From NCBI GenBank assembly GCA_037157565.1, contig JAZHRO010000013.1, positions 77,059,501-77,123,500 of the forward strand: 64,000 nt of DNA. The letters are read 5' to 3'. Within the stretch, counting starts at the first letter, position 1, and the number at the start of each line of letters is the position of its first letter. The position numbers were made by a program, and so were the translations under genes. Below the pieces are notes generated by a model. That model did no database searches and was not told the DNA's origin. It worked only from the letters and a program-made list of their open reading frames with translations. This document shows, piece by piece, positions 11,601 to 23,998 of the stretch. Source of the stretch: Thalassia testudinum. Taxonomy: Eukaryota > Streptophyta > Magnoliopsida > Alismatales > Hydrocharitaceae.

Positions 11601-11969
11601 GTTATTTAACATTTGCAATTTGAGTCCTAGATTTCAGGTCAATTGCAAATGTGGACGTGTTTAGACGAAGTTTGAGCTCGCATCCAGGACGGATTGGAGG
11701 AGCTTGACGGAAAACAGAGGAGGTTCGCGTGGAGCGAAAGATTGAAGATGGAAGGAAATGAAGAATATGATAGATTCTTTTTAATCCTTTCATGTACTTT
11801 TATCTTTATCTTTCTTACTCTTTATTTTCCTTAGAAAATTATGTTAAAGAGCCTCAAAGAACCCTAACAGTAGTCCTAGGAACACCGGCACAACCCTAGG
11901 ATACTTAGGTTTTCTATAGAACACTTAGAAAACCAATATAGGGTTAAAACAGACTTTCCAGATGTCTAA

Positions 11970-12497
11970 TTCACAGATCAGACGTCTGATAAAGTATTTT
12001 AAGACGTCTGACTGTTGTTTCAGACGTCTGATAACTGTTAGGCTGGACATAGTAGTTCTGTCTGATGAAATCAGACGTCCAGACCTTATACCAGACGTCT
12101 TAGAAGACGTTTGATGGATTTGCCAGACGTCCAATTAGTGGACCGTTGGCTGGCTTAGCAGACACTCAAGAATATGACCGTTAGACCCTTATCAGACGTC
12201 CTTAGGCCTTTCCAGACGTCTGATAATTGACCGTTTTGCCTCGGCTGACCCAAAATCTCTTCTCAGAGATTTTCTAGCCGTTGCAACGTTTGGAAATCAA
12301 TTCCCACAGTAAAAGTAAGTTTCCAGACGTCCATACATAGTGCCAGACGTCCTGTATGTCGTCTGATGGACTTGTACAAAAACCCTGTTCAGATCTGATT
12401 CAAGTCAGGGAGAAACCCGCATAGAATCAGACGTCTGACCTTGAAATCAGATGTCTTAAAGTGGCCTTCCAGACGTCTGATGCCAGAATTAGACGTC
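11970..12497 (+). promoter_or_regulatory. Cluster of ~13 GACGTC palindromes in the SIRE-like LTR
   Basis: About 13 exact GACGTC cores in ~530 bp, mostly TCAGACGTCTGA or CCAGACGTC, all upstream of the TATA box at 12611. The same palindrome fills the unrelated Tekay LTR. Enhancer-like function is inferred only. Confidence 0.55.
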
Positions 12498-12610
12498 TGA
12501 TGACCCTGTCAAATGTAATCATTGTCCTGATTTCGGCCTGATTCTCTTGGGCTTTGCACCCAACGGCTATAGAACCTTTCCTAAGCCTTCCAAAGCCTTC
12601 CTAAGGCCTC

Positions 12611-12618
12611 TATAAATA
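12611..12618 (+). promoter_or_regulatory. TATA box of the SIRE-like solo LTR
   Basis: TATAAATA followed by GAGGGGAGC, in the middle of the LTR and just downstream of the GACGTC cluster, as expected of a U3 promoter. A solo LTR could still drive transcription to the right, here into the rest of the A LTR. Confidence 0.65.
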
Positions 12619-15219
12619 GAGGGGAGCATTTACACACAACACATACACTAAGAGAAATAAGAGACACACCTAAGCAACTTAGTTCCACTCTTTTGTGTCC
12701 AATTGAAGTCCTTGCTCTCCAAGCTCTAGTTTCATTCTCTTGAGAGCATCAAGTCTTCGCGCACCCGCTCTCCCGCCGTTGTTCACGAGAGCGACATTGC
12801 GCCATTGCGTGGCTCACGCACCCGCGTCATCCTCGACGCACTCCTTGCAAAGGGGAGTTTCCTAAATCCTATAGAAGCTTAGGTTTATTACTTTGTTGGC
12901 TCTATAGGTTTGTTGTCTATTTTACCTTTGTCTTTTGGTTGGGTATTCGCTTTGCGAATTCCCGTCTCCTTCGTGGGACAAAATCCTTCTCGTGGAGAGA
13001 AGGGGTTGAGGAACGCTACCCTCGTACTTGTAGCGTGGTTGTACTGAGGTTGAATCACCCTCGTTTAAAGTAATTCGTTTAGTGGATTTTGATCAACTTG
13101 GTTGATCGGAAAATCCTAACTCGAGAGGGTTAGGTGGTGGTTTTCACCCGGTTTGGGTTTCCACCTAAAAATACCTGTGTACATTGTGTGATTGTTTATT
13201 TTTGTGAGATTGTTTATATTTTCAATTCCGCATTTTTTTGTCACGCTGATCTCACCCCTCCAAGTAGGGAAATCACAGGTTATATATGTAAATAGGTAGT
13301 ATATGTATATAAACTATACAAATAACTATGTATATATTGCATACTGTAAATTGGGTATCTAAGTAAGATCAGACTGTATATACATTAATTATATAACTAT
13401 CTATGAATTAAACTAACTTATATGTATTCTTAGACTAAATAAATCAATAGATAGTATAAATAACAGTGTTAAACTATAAAACTATATATATATATGCATA
13501 TGTAGATTATAAGTAAATAAAACCCTGTACCTTAATTAAATTATTTATACATAATAAATAATGAATTTATTAAGTTAATAGCTAAGTTATTAAATTAAAT
13601 CAGATAAATTAGTAATTTAGAGCTATAATTAAGTTAATTGAATATGTATACTTAGACTAATATACCTTAAGTAATTTAAGCTAATTGAAGTATGTTTATA
13701 TCTTATTATATTACTTTAACTTAATTTATAAGTAAAACAGTTAAATCTACTATTTAAATGTAAATAGAACAGAAATTAATTTCGAAAAATATAATAAAAA
13801 TATTTATAAAATACTTATAAATGTATACTAACTCTGTATAAGGTCAATTAGACCATATAGTAGCTAATTTATAAGTAATTAAATAATTAAACACCAAAAT
13901 CAATGTGTAAAAACCATACACTTTAGTGAATTTATTTATATAGTAAATATAATTAAAATTTCAAATTAAATGTACAATTGTATAGTATTATATAAATACT
14001 TAATTTTCCCATAGTTTATTTGTATTTTAAAATAAATTATGGCCCTCGAATTAAGGGCCAAAATCACCTTCAGCAAGCAGCCGCGCACATTTTCAGTGCA
14101 GATGCAGCGCTCGAATAGCGCCACATCGTGCGCTGCAAAGTGCACACGGTGGTTTAAATTGTTTTTGTTAAGTTATAGCGTAGTCATCACGGGCGCCGGC
14201 CGCTCGAAACAACCTACGCTATTACTATCTGAGCATATCCTTGAGCATTTGAATGAGCTTTGTGGGGCTGGGGGCCCGGGGAGGTGTGTGTGTGCGCGGG
14301 CTGAGAAAGCCCTTATCTGAGCTTGATAATGTACAATTAAGCAGCCTAATGACAATTAGGGCACACTTAGTAGAGGTTTGGTCCCACCCTCTGGGTGTTG
14401 TGTATCCCTCGAAAAGCATGCCCGCAAATTAAACACATTTTTGATTAATTAAGAAAACTAATGACAGTAGCTAATCACCTATACGCCGCAGTATGTGAAG
14501 ACTGTTAACGTAGAATTAAAACAAAGAAGAAGAATAACAGAAGAAGAGTAGTGTGGAATGAGAGAGATGGAAGATGTAAATACGAGAGAGAATACAGATA
14601 CAAATGACTTATATATATATATATATACGTACACACACGTATTATAGCCAATTGCTTTTATGTAAATAAATTCATATATTTACTAACAGAATAAAACGTC
14701 GCCATAACCGTCGCTATAGACCTTGGTTTCGCTCTTTAAGTTTATATGTAGTATTTTCTGGGGTCTAGCGACGCTTAAATCTGTCACTATAGCTATTGTA
14801 TGTATTACTGTAGGTGTCATATTAATAAGTTCAATTAGTATGCTATGTAATCTTAGTTGGTAGTGTACTTTCATGTAAGTATTAATACTATAACTTGTAA
14901 ATAGATAGTCTAGAATATAGTGATGAAGTGTTTGGTACTTGTTTACAGTTAGTTTTTGCAAGCATTTTGATTAATTCTTTGTGAGTAGGCAAACCAAGTC
15001 TTCATTTATTCATTCTTTATTAGATGTAAAACTTTCTTTTGGAATTAAAGGATAATTTTGAGATTAGAGAGCGATGTAAATCAATAATTGTCTCCCAGTG
15101 AACGACCTGAAATAAAATCAGTAAAAATTAAGTAAATAATAATGGTCGTAATAATGACTGGTATCCCATACAATTTACTACAATGAGAACGTATTACCAT
15201 TACGATCCATCATTATTTT

Positions 15220-15237
15220 TGGTGCCGTTACCGGGGA
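15220..15237 (+). other. Element A primer binding site (tRNA-Asp type)
   Basis: TGGTGCCGTTACCGGGGA, against TGGCGCCGTTGCCGGGGA expected for tRNA-Asp. There are two transitions, one of which is CpG to TpG. It starts 7 nt after the canonical LTR end. The site may have been perfect when the element was active. Confidence 0.8.
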
Positions 15238-16424
15238 GGCAATGCTCTTTACGCCAAAATTACCCTTTAATTCTTTTTGTATATAGAAATTCTTCATTTC
15301 ATTCAAATTCGTTGATTGTAATTGTTTTCTTCCATTGATTTATTTGTTATTGTGTATACATTCTTTTATTCTTTTACTAATCATTTGTTATTTTTCCACA
15401 GCACTTAAGGAGGAGGAGAAGTAGTATCATCTTCCAGGTAGAGGTCGTCTTCCTGGTGGAATCGCTGCGTTCCTTACCCGACATCCAGGCAAAGTTTGCC
15501 CTTGGAGTAGCTATAGGACTAGTAGTAGTAGTATAGTTTAGATAGATTTAGGTATACTAACTAGGATAAATTGTTAGTCATAAGTTGTGAGAGCATATTC
15601 TTACACATTCATTGTAATAACTACGGACTTTCTGGACCTTATTTTTTCTACTTCTCCCTCATTGATACGGTTTTTCCATTACGATTTTCTAAATCGATTT
15701 CTTTCTTTGTTTTTGCGTGTTGCATATATATAAAAAAAAAAAGATCTCATCCTTATCTAGCAGCAGCATATCCTTAGGCATCCATCTTAGGTTGCATACT
15801 TTTTTGCTAGATTTCAATTCAAGTCAAATTTGCATATAGAAGATTGCTGGAGTCAGGTACACATTCTTTACCATTCTCTAACTCCTGTCATCATTGCATT
15901 TGACTTAAAATTAAAGAAGACCATCTTTTGTATTGAACTGAATAAAAAGCGAGACAAGCAGCATAGAAATCATCTCATAATCACTTGAACCGAATCAAGA
16001 AGGAGACATTAACTTTGGGTGAAACCGTGATTGAGATTTTTATCGCCTTGTGTTGATTGTTATCGTGCACACAGCACGATCACTTAAGGTCACAACACAC
16101 GGGTTTCTACCTCATCTCTTTCTGTAACCACAGGATCTGGATTCGAACGCTAAGTCTTATCCAGACTCCCAGTGGATTTTAGAGGTCTGCACATCGCTAG
16201 GTTTATCTTAAGACACGTACAATTGTTTGAAACAATTGCTTGCGTACAACATAATTTTGCGTAGCAACCTCTAGAAAAAAAAATTTTTGATTCATCTCGC
16301 TTGCTTGGTCATTTGAATGGATTGAGATTTAATTGGGATTTTCCGCTTTCTAAGAATTTGACTGAAATTTTCCCATTGAGTTGTAACGAATTGAGTAGTA
16401 AACGTGTTTTCAAAAATCAACTCA
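15238..16424 (+). other. Element A untranslated leader
   Basis: Mostly AT-rich sequence between PBS and gag. It includes a purine run AAGGAGGAGGAGAAG near 15406-15420 and an A-run near 15730. No strong hairpin or ORF was recognised. Confidence 0.7.
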
Positions 16425-18146
16425 ATGGAAGGTAGGAGATCCCAGAACCCAGAACTTGTACTCCCCTTGGGTATTGCCCAAGCTATTGCATCTTCCTCTT
16501 TGCCTTCCACTTCTAATCCTTTACCTCCAGAGTCTCAAACTCCTAATCACAATCCCAATCACCAAGAGGATGATCTTGAGTCATCACAATTCGAGGATTT
16601 TGAAGAACTTCCTCCACACTTAATTGCACATCCTCCACCACCACAACCACCTATCCCTAGGTTCCAACCTCCACCTTATCCTAATCTTCCTAACCCACCC
16701 TCGGAGAGAGGACCTATGCCTCATCTTCAGCACCTTTTCGAAACACAACTACAAATGAATACCTTGACCCAACAGGTGCAACAGCTAGCTCAAGCTGTTA
16801 ATCTCTTAGCTAACCCCCAACCACAACCACCTCAGCCTAGAAATCCTCAGGCACCACCCCAACTCCATAGACCTCCACTACGGGATTATTATAATCCCGT
16901 AGTTGCCCAACCAATGCCTGTGGTACGTTATCCCAATGGGGGTCGTGCTGCTGAACTGAAGCCAAACATTATAGCACTCATTCCTCACTTCCATGGACTT
17001 GCTTCTGAGGACCCTTTTCATCATTTAGAGGAGCTGAAGAATCTTGCCCAAACTTTGGGTTCGCAAGGACATGATCAGCACACGCTTTTAATGAAAATGT
17101 TCTCCTTTTCATTGAAAGATAAGGCAGCCTTTTGGTTTCGAACACTTGCAAGGACTACACCTATAGATTCCTGGGCTTCTTTAGAACATGAGTTCTTAAA
17201 GAAGTACTTTCCTGTAGGCCGCACTAATGCCTTAAGGCGTGCCATCACTACATTCACCCAGAATTCAGGAGAACCAATGCACGAGGCTTGGGAGAGATTC
17301 CACAAGCTTCTGAGAAAATGCCCCCACCATGGTGTCCCACGCTGGCAACAGGTCCAGATCTTCTACCATGGGCTCCACGATGACACACGGAATTTTGTAG
17401 ATGCCGCTTGTGGAGGCAATTTCCTGTGTCGGGATGAAGACTCAGCCTTTGAGCTCTTTCAAGGCATGGCCGAAAACTCTATTAATAATGCTTCAATGAG
17501 CATGTTTAATAGAAAGTCCTCACATTCCCACTCACATACCGGGGTAAACGAAGCCCAATCCAGTAGAAAAGACTTAGAGATAGTGGCTAGTCAACTGGAT
17601 AAAGTGGGCTTAATCGAGAAGAAAGTAGATGAAGTATGGAAATTTCTCCCAAAACCCTCATCTTCTTCTTCTCAGTCACCAGCACAAAACACTTCTTCTC
17701 AGTTTCCCACAGGGAGGGAAACTGTGAATAACCTTTCTGTGACACAAACTGCATTACCAGATTTTCCATTTCCATATCCTTCGCCGGTTGGAGGAACATT
17801 TGTCCCTCCCTTCACTAACTTCCCTGCACCTTCTGGAGTTTCGGAGGAGCTCCATGTCATTCATAATGACCCTTTCGCACAAACCTATAACCCTGGATGG
17901 CGCAATCATCCAAATTTCTCGTGGTCGGGAAATTCACAGAGACCTCCTTTTCAACAACCTTCTGCACCACCACTGCACAACCCGATCCGAGCACCACCTC
18001 CACATCACACGGATATCCACCGCGTGCCTACCAGCAACCCCAACCCAGGCCCACCCAATACTCTCAATCTGGGCCTACACGAGATGACCAGTTGGGGTCT
18101 ATCAAGAAAGCTCTTGCTGATATGCAACAACAGAATATTGCTATGA
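16425..18146 (+). pseudogene. gag: Element A gag, frameshifted near its end
   Basis: Capsid/nucleocapsid precursor that would assemble virus-like particles around the element RNA. The ATG at 16425 (MEGRRSQ) is chosen; an in-frame GTG lies 21 bp upstream. The N-terminus is Pro-, Gln- and His-rich. The retrotransposon gag core covers about residues 187-332: PHFHGLASEDPF, FSLKDKAAFWFRTL, FFKKYFPVGRT-like LKKYFPVGRT, and CPHHGVPRWQQVQIFYHGL. I see no CCHC zinc knuckle. Between about 17960 and 18010 the family reading moves to the +2-phase frame that carries protease; in the original frame translation ends at 18146. Neighbour and partner: protease follows directly, as in one gag-pol ORF. Confidence 0.85.
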
Positions 18147-19669
18147 AGCAGAGACAAGACACGGCCATAGCTGAGATGAGAGCCCAGCTATCACACTTGA
18201 CGGAGTTCCGTCAACCACATTCACTCCCATCTCAAGCACAACCCAACCCTAGGAACATACCTACTCAGAGGTATGTCCAACGTAGACCGGCAGTGCAAGA
18301 TCAAGCACATGTCATTTCACAACCCTTGCACAACACTGAATTCTTCACAGACTCAAGTTCTTCTCTTGCACAAACACAACCACCTCTGCTACCTAACACT
18401 GATTTACCATCTACCTCTAAGGCTGAACTAAATGCCATAATCACTAGGAGTGGTAAAAGCACACTAGATCCACCTCTTCCAACTTCTACTACTTCTAATT
18501 CCGCTCCTCCACTTCCTACTTCTCCTTTACCTAGGACTGAACCTCTTATCACCACTCCTGTACCTTTTCCTGAAGCTTTAAAGAAGAAGGAGAAAGGAAA
18601 GAAAAAGACCTGTGTGGCACCTGAGGAGGATTTGCTTAAGCTCTTTGAGCAAGTCCACATAAAGATCCCCTTGTTGGATGCAATTCGCCACATTCCTCTT
18701 TACGCTAAGTTTTTAAAAGACCTATGCACACCTAAGCGTAAAGCAAGGATTCAAAAAGGGAGTAGTCCAATCATCCTCTCGAAACAAGCTAGTTCCATTA
18801 TCTCCAGTACCCTCCCTACTAAGATGAAAGGCCCAGGCACCCCTCTCCAATCCTACATGATAGGTAACACCACATTTAATAGAGCACTACTTGACCTAGG
18901 TGCTTCCATCAATCTTATCCCAACCTCTCTGCTGACACATTTTGAGGTTAGCAATCTGAAGCCAACCGAGGTGTCCCTGCAATTAGCTGACAGATCAGTT
19001 AAGACACCTCAGGGAGTGTTGGAAGATGTTATAGTGCGGGTCAAGGATTTTTACTTTCCTATAGACTTTATAGTCCTTGACATGGAAGTACCTGAAGATA
19101 TCCAGAACACATCTATCATTTTAGGAAGACCTTTCTTGGCTACGGCCAAAGCAAATGTTAATTGTGAGGAGGGCCTTATAGAATTGAAGTTCGGAGATCA
19201 AAAAATAAAGATTGATATTTTCAAGGCCCAAAGAAGACCAACATGTAGTTTAATTAAGGAAATCTTTTCTCTGGATTCTTTGGATCGGTTGGTTGAGGAT
19301 ACCTTAATCGATTCATTAAATTTAGAACCTCAACACTCTTTGGACTCTGACTTGACTTCCACTGAGATACCGAATTTAGAGACTGAGGACCTACCTCCTA
19401 TTCCTTTAGTATCTCTAGGATCTCCTGAAACTTTCACACCTGCTCCTTCTGATCCTGTACCTGTTGAACTCAAACCTCTTCCTGACTCTCTCAAATATGT
19501 TTTCATAGGACCTGATCAGACCTATCCAGTGATTGTTAACTCTTCCTTATCATCTGATCAAGAATCACGACTCTTATCTGTCCTAAGGGCACATAGACAG
19601 GATATAGGATGGAACCTTTCTGACCTAACTGGCATTAGTCCTTCTTATTGCACACAGGATTTTCATTGA
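17990..19669 (+). pseudogene. Element A gag C-terminus and aspartic protease
   Basis: Continues the polyprotein after the gag frameshift. First comes a coiled-coil-like stretch (LGSIKKALADMQQQNIAMK), then a Pro/Ser/Thr linker, a conserved segment with PEEDLLKLFEQVHIKIPLLDA, and the retroviral-type aspartic protease with its active site DLGAS at 18893-18907 and the flap-side ILGRPFLATA. DLGAS instead of DTGA/DSGA is characteristic of Athila. The enzyme would cleave the polyprotein. The frame ends at 19669 because about 2 bp are missing in a CACACA run near 19650; RT continues in another frame. Confidence 0.85.
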
Positions 19670-20957
19670 AGAAGGATCTAGACCTACTAGACAGCCCCAG
19701 CGTAGATTGAACCCTACATTGCAAGAGGTGGTGAAAAGTGAAATGATTAAGTGATTAGACAATGGAATTATCTTCCCAATTTCTGACAGCAGATGGGTAA
19801 GTCCTGTTCAGGTTGTGCCAAAGAAGGCCAGACTTACCATCATCACCACTAATTCTGGAGAAGTCATCCCTACACGCATTGCTAGTTCGTGGCGAGTATG
19901 TATAGATTACCGAAAACTCAACCAAGCCACGAAGAAAGATCATTTCCCTTTGCCCTTCATTGATCATATACTGGAAAGACTGGCGGGGAATAGCTTTTTC
20001 TGCTTTTTGGATGGCTATTCAGGATATAATCAGGTGGCAATTCACCCCGACGATCAGGAAAAAATGACATTCACTTGCCCTTACAGAACCTTTGCATTCC
20101 GTAGGATGCCTTTTGGATTGTGCAACGCACCTGCTACATTTCAGTGGTGTATGTTTGCAATCTTTTCCGACTTAGTAGGTGATTACTTAGAAGTCTTCAT
20201 GGATGACTTCTCGGTCTTCAGGAGCACATTTGGTGCATGCTTAGACCACCTGACTAAGGTCCTGCAAAGATGCATAAATGTGAATCTGGTACTTTCCTGG
20301 GAGAAATCACATTTCATGGTAACAAAAGGACTAGTATTAGGTCACCTTGTCTCGAAGAGAGGAATTGAGGTTGACCGCGCGAAGGTAAAGTTGATTTCTG
20401 AATTACCATTAAATTCGTCGGTTAAGCAGATTAGACCTTTTCTCGGGCATGTTGGTTTTTATCGCCGCTTTATAGTGGATTTCTCGAAAATAGCCCAACC
20501 TCTCACTACTCTCCTCTCTAAAGATGTAGACTTCCAGATCTCTGATGAGTGTGTCCGTGCCTATACGACACTTCGTGATCTGGTTACCAAGGCACCCATA
20601 CTGCAACTCCCGAATTGGTCTCACCCTTTTGAGATCATGTGTGATGCCTCTAATTATGCAGTAGGAGCTGTCCTTGGTCAAAAATTAAACGAGAAACCCA
20701 CAGTCATCTGTTACGCTAGCAAGACCTTAGATGAAGCCCAGAGGAATTACACCGCCACGGAAAAGGAATTGTTAGCTGTAGTATTTGCACTGGAGAAATT
20801 CAGACCTTATCTTTTAAGTTCCCACATTATAGTCTACACTGACCACACGACAGTTCGACATCTTCTCGCCAAGAAGGATGTGAAATCTCGTCTGATTAGA
20901 TGGATCCTGCTTTTACAAGAATTTGATTTAGAGATTCGTGATAAGGCTGGAAAGTAG
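19653..20957 (+). pseudogene. pol: Element A reverse transcriptase and RNase H
   Basis: Would copy element RNA to DNA and degrade the RNA strand. RT motifs in order: [26 protein letters not shown] with catalytic Asp at 20010-20012, [12 protein letters not shown], and FMDDF at 20196-20210 holding the two other catalytic Asp residues. RNase H follows with [27 protein letters not shown] and [11 protein letters not shown]. Breaks: an in-frame TGA at 19752-19754, at a conserved K-x-LD position, and TAG at 20955-20957 in place of a Gln codon. An apparent Arg-to-Trp change follows ATFQ. The catalytic residues themselves are intact. Confidence 0.9.
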
Positions 20958-22385
20958 AATGTGGTAGCTGACCACTTATCCTGCCTTCCTTCTGAAGCGA
21001 TTTCTCCTTCTTCACCCATTTCTGACCACTTCCCTGACGAGAAATTGCTGGTCATTCATTCTGATCTTCCCTGGTATGCCAATATTGTCAACTACCTGGC
21101 TTCTGGAATCCTCCCCACTGATTGGGTTCGACATCAAAAAGACAGACTTAGATCCGAGGCCAAGCACTATTACTGGGAAGAACCCTGGATTTTCAAGCAT
21201 TGCAAAGACCAGATCCTTAGGAAGTGTGTTCCAGATAAGGAGATAGGAAGCATCTTGTCATTCTGCCATGACCAGGCGTGCGGTGGTCACTTCTCTGGCA
21301 AAAAGACTGCTGCAAAGATTTTGCAGAGCGATTTTTATTGGCCCACAATCTTTAAAGATGCACACAAATATAGCAGGGCATGTTCACGCTGTCAGTCTCT
21401 CGGCAATATTGGCCGCCAAGACATGATGCCCTTGAATCCGATTATGGTGTGCGAAATCTTTGACATTTGTGGCATTGACTTCATGGGACCTTTTCCTAAA
21501 TCATATGGCTTCGAGTATATATTGTTGGCGGTTGAGTATGTTTCGAAATGGATAGAAGCCATCCCCTCGAGGACTAATGATCATAGAGTTGTGACACAAT
21601 TCGTTCAAGATTTCATCTTCTCTAGATTTGGGGTACCTAAAGCCATCATTAGTGATGGAGGGTCTCATTTTAGAAACACACATTTTCAGTCCCTACTTCA
21701 AAAGTACGGGGTGTCACATAGGATAGCTACACCATATCACCCTCAAACCAATGGACTTGCTGAATTGTCCAATCGGGAGATCAAGAAGATTCTACAGACT
21801 ACCATCCGACCAGATAGAAAGGATTGGTCTTCCTGTCTTTCTGATGCATTGTGGGCATATAGGACAGCTCACAAAACCCCATTAGGCATGTCTCCTTTTA
21901 GACTTGTGTACGGGAAACACTGTCATCTTCCCGTAGAACTAGAGCACAAAGCCTATTGGGCCATCAGAAAGTGTAACTTGGACCTAGAGAAGGTCGGTGA
22001 TCTTAGGAAATTGCAAATTTCTGAGCTTGATGAGTTAAGGAATGAATCTTATGAAGGCTCAAGGATTTATAAGGATAAACTTAAGGCCTTCCATGACCGT
22101 CACATTCATAGGAAATCATTTCACCCTGGTCAAAAAGTCCTTCTCTTCGACTCTAGACTAAAACTCTTTCCTGGGAAACTAAGATCAAAATGGACTGGAC
22201 CTTTCAAAATCCTAAGAATATTTGACAATGGAGCCGTTGAGATCACTGAAATTGATAAATCTGAACCTTTTACTGTAAATGGACAAAGACTGAAACCTTT
22301 CATTGAGCTGCATGATCTCAGACTTATCAATTCCACCATTTCGCTCCTACATTTTGAACTACCATCCAAGTTTTCGCCTAGCTGA
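20958..22385 (+). pseudogene. pol: Element A integrase
   Basis: Same reading frame as RT, separated only by the TAG at 20955. It starts in [13 protein letters not shown], then has an HHCC zinc finger ([10 protein letters not shown] … CSRCQ, complete). The core has Asp in [12 protein letters not shown], Asp in IISDGGSHF and Glu in GLAELSNRE, and the Athila-typical [20 protein letters not shown]. The C-terminal domain has [20 protein letters not shown] and KWTGPFKIL, and ends at TGA without a chromodomain. It inserts cDNA into the genome. This segment is 474 codons with no internal stop, the best-preserved piece of A. Confidence 0.9.
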
Positions 22386-22749
22386 AGGAGTTAAACTTAG
22401 CAATACCTATCCTTGTATATAACTGTTTTTCACCTTTCTTACTCTAGCTTTCATTTGCATTAGGTGTCTACTCTTGCATTTTTAGCATACTTCATTGACA
22501 CACATGTCATGCATTTCACTTCGTAGCCCGACTGTTCACTCTGATCCTAGATCAGACTTAAAATCGTCCGCACAAAGATTTTATCTCCTCATTCCGACTT
22601 CCTTCCATCACCCAATCTAGGATAGTGAAAAGCAAAGCATGCATTTGCATCCACCCTATTCATTCAATGAGGACATTGCAGCATTTAAGCATGGGAGGAT
22701 GTAAATGGTTAACCATTTAAACTGAAATACAATTGTAGACACACCAATA

Positions 22750-22789
<40 letters not shown>

Positions 22790-23998
22790 TGAAAAAAAAA
22801 TTATAAAGCCAAAAATACAAAAAAATAATAAATCACAAAAATTCCAAAAATACAATAAGGGCCATGCACTCTATTGTCAAGGGAGGACATTAATTTTAAG
22901 GAGAAAGGGAGAAAAAAATGTCAAAGATGAAAAATAAGTGTTTAACTATAATCTTCTAGATGAAAACAAATATAGAATAAGTGTCTATGGATATTCAACC
23001 GTTACTGGTTTGACTTGCCGGGCCATAATAGCTTGATACAAGCTTGGGCTTAATACACTTTAAGCCTTGACAAGATAGACCACAGTCTCTCCTAACTTTA
23101 GGATATTCTTGTACCTGAGTCACCAGTACAGGATTCGTTGGTTTGCTTTGACTTAGGAGTCTAAGTAACCTTGGCTTACACTACACAATGTCAGGAAAGA
23201 CCACTTGAACCTAAAATTCAACCATAGTGTTCATTAGGGAAGGTGGAGTCATTACCTGTGCGTGCAGGTAGACTCTTTGTCCTAACCTTTAGTCTTGTGT
23301 CGAGGAGAAACTCTTTCTACAAAAAGTTCACCCACCAAATACAGTGCGCTCTACCAAATAAGTTCTGGAGACATACTGATCTAAAAAAAAAAAAAGAGTC
23401 AAGTATGTTCTCCAGATTCTGGAAATACAAATGTTCCACCAAAAATGTTTTCAGGGTTCAAAACAAATACCCTGTTTGTCCACCAAAAACTCTTTGAGCC
23501 ACAAACACAATAAGGGTTGGGTTTGAATACTCATCAATTCTTGAGAGTCATCCGAAAACATGAGCTGAAGTTAGGACCAACCTGGACTTAAAAAGAGGTG
23601 AAACCCTGAGAGTGAGTTTTAGAATTCACTTGGTCAGTCCTGACTTATCACAAAGCACAGCCATAACCTCATAGGATCCTGAGTCTCAGTAAAACCCCCT
23701 GAGTCCTGGAATTCGACTTAAGGTTTAAACATCAAGAGTCCTTGTTGGTTGAGAGATGGTCTATGTCATTTAAGTCTCGAGTTCTGGTAGTTATCCTAAG
23801 TAATAAAGTTCTCACAATGTCCAAAACACAGTTGGTATATTGAAAAAAATCTTTCAGCTTGAAGATCATCATCAAACACTTAAAACTTTTGAAAGAGGAA
23901 AAAGATATCTCTTCACACTTGCCTTGCTGATACTCAAATTGCTTTACACTTCAATGAATTGTTTGCTAAGGGACTAGCAAAACGTAAACAAGGGGGTA
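22386..23998 (+). other. Element A 3' UTR
   Basis: About 1.6 kb with no credible ORF and no env-like gene. It contains AATGAGGACATTGCA at 22666-22680 followed by a purine motif AAGCATGGGAGG, shared with B and C. It then holds a TA microsatellite, A-rich stretches, and the terminal purine tract AACAAGGGGGTA (about 23987-23998) that abuts the 3' LTR and would prime plus-strand synthesis. Confidence 0.75.
22751..22787. repeat. (TA)n microsatellite
   Basis: About 18 uninterrupted TA units in the A 3' UTR, followed by an A-run. Confidence 0.95.

Larger units (their letters stand above)
11550..13277 (+). mobile_element. Solo LTR of a SIRE/Maximus-like Ty1/copia element (1,728 bp)
   Basis: Starts TGTTGGTGCTAGAGCACC and ends AAATCACA, flanked by the 5-bp duplication GGTTA (11545-11549 and 13278-13282). 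The allelic segment in the A 3' LTR has one uninterrupted GGTTA, proving the insertion. The opening with TTTGATGATAACAAAACAC, and a tail with GGGTTTCCACCTAAAAAT, are typical of SIRE LTRs. There is no internal domain, so LTR-LTR recombination removed it. Confidence 0.82.
8615..15212 (+). repeat. Element A 5' LTR, interrupted by a solo LTR
   Basis: Homologous to the LTR at 23999-28903; without the 1,733 bp of solo LTR plus duplicated target it is about 4,865 bp. The first base is A where the 3' LTR has T, so the terminal TG is mutated. It lacks ~53 bp near its end that the 3' LTR keeps between two ATGA repeats. The second half is strongly AT-rich (about 13283-14040) and is followed by a GC-rich block. 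No TATA box could be placed with confidence. Small ORFs here (62-124 aa) are not supported as genes. Confidence 0.88.

Noticed and set aside
14172..14222. TAGCGTAG…CTACGCTA inverted repeat in the A LTR as a promoter hairpin
   Set aside because: Arms of 8 bp, not conserved in the 3' LTR (TAGCGCAG), and no neighbouring TATA box.
14690..14790. GTCGCTATAGAC…GGGTCTAGCGACGC motif in both A LTRs as a DNA-transposon (MITE) end
   Set aside because: Only short inverted similarity; no target duplication or second terminus could be delimited, so it was left as part of the LTR.
22386..23998. Possible env-like third ORF of element A
   Set aside because: Some Athila elements have one, but here the interval is full of stops and AT repeats; the 84-codon ORF near 23243 shows no signal peptide or membrane span.
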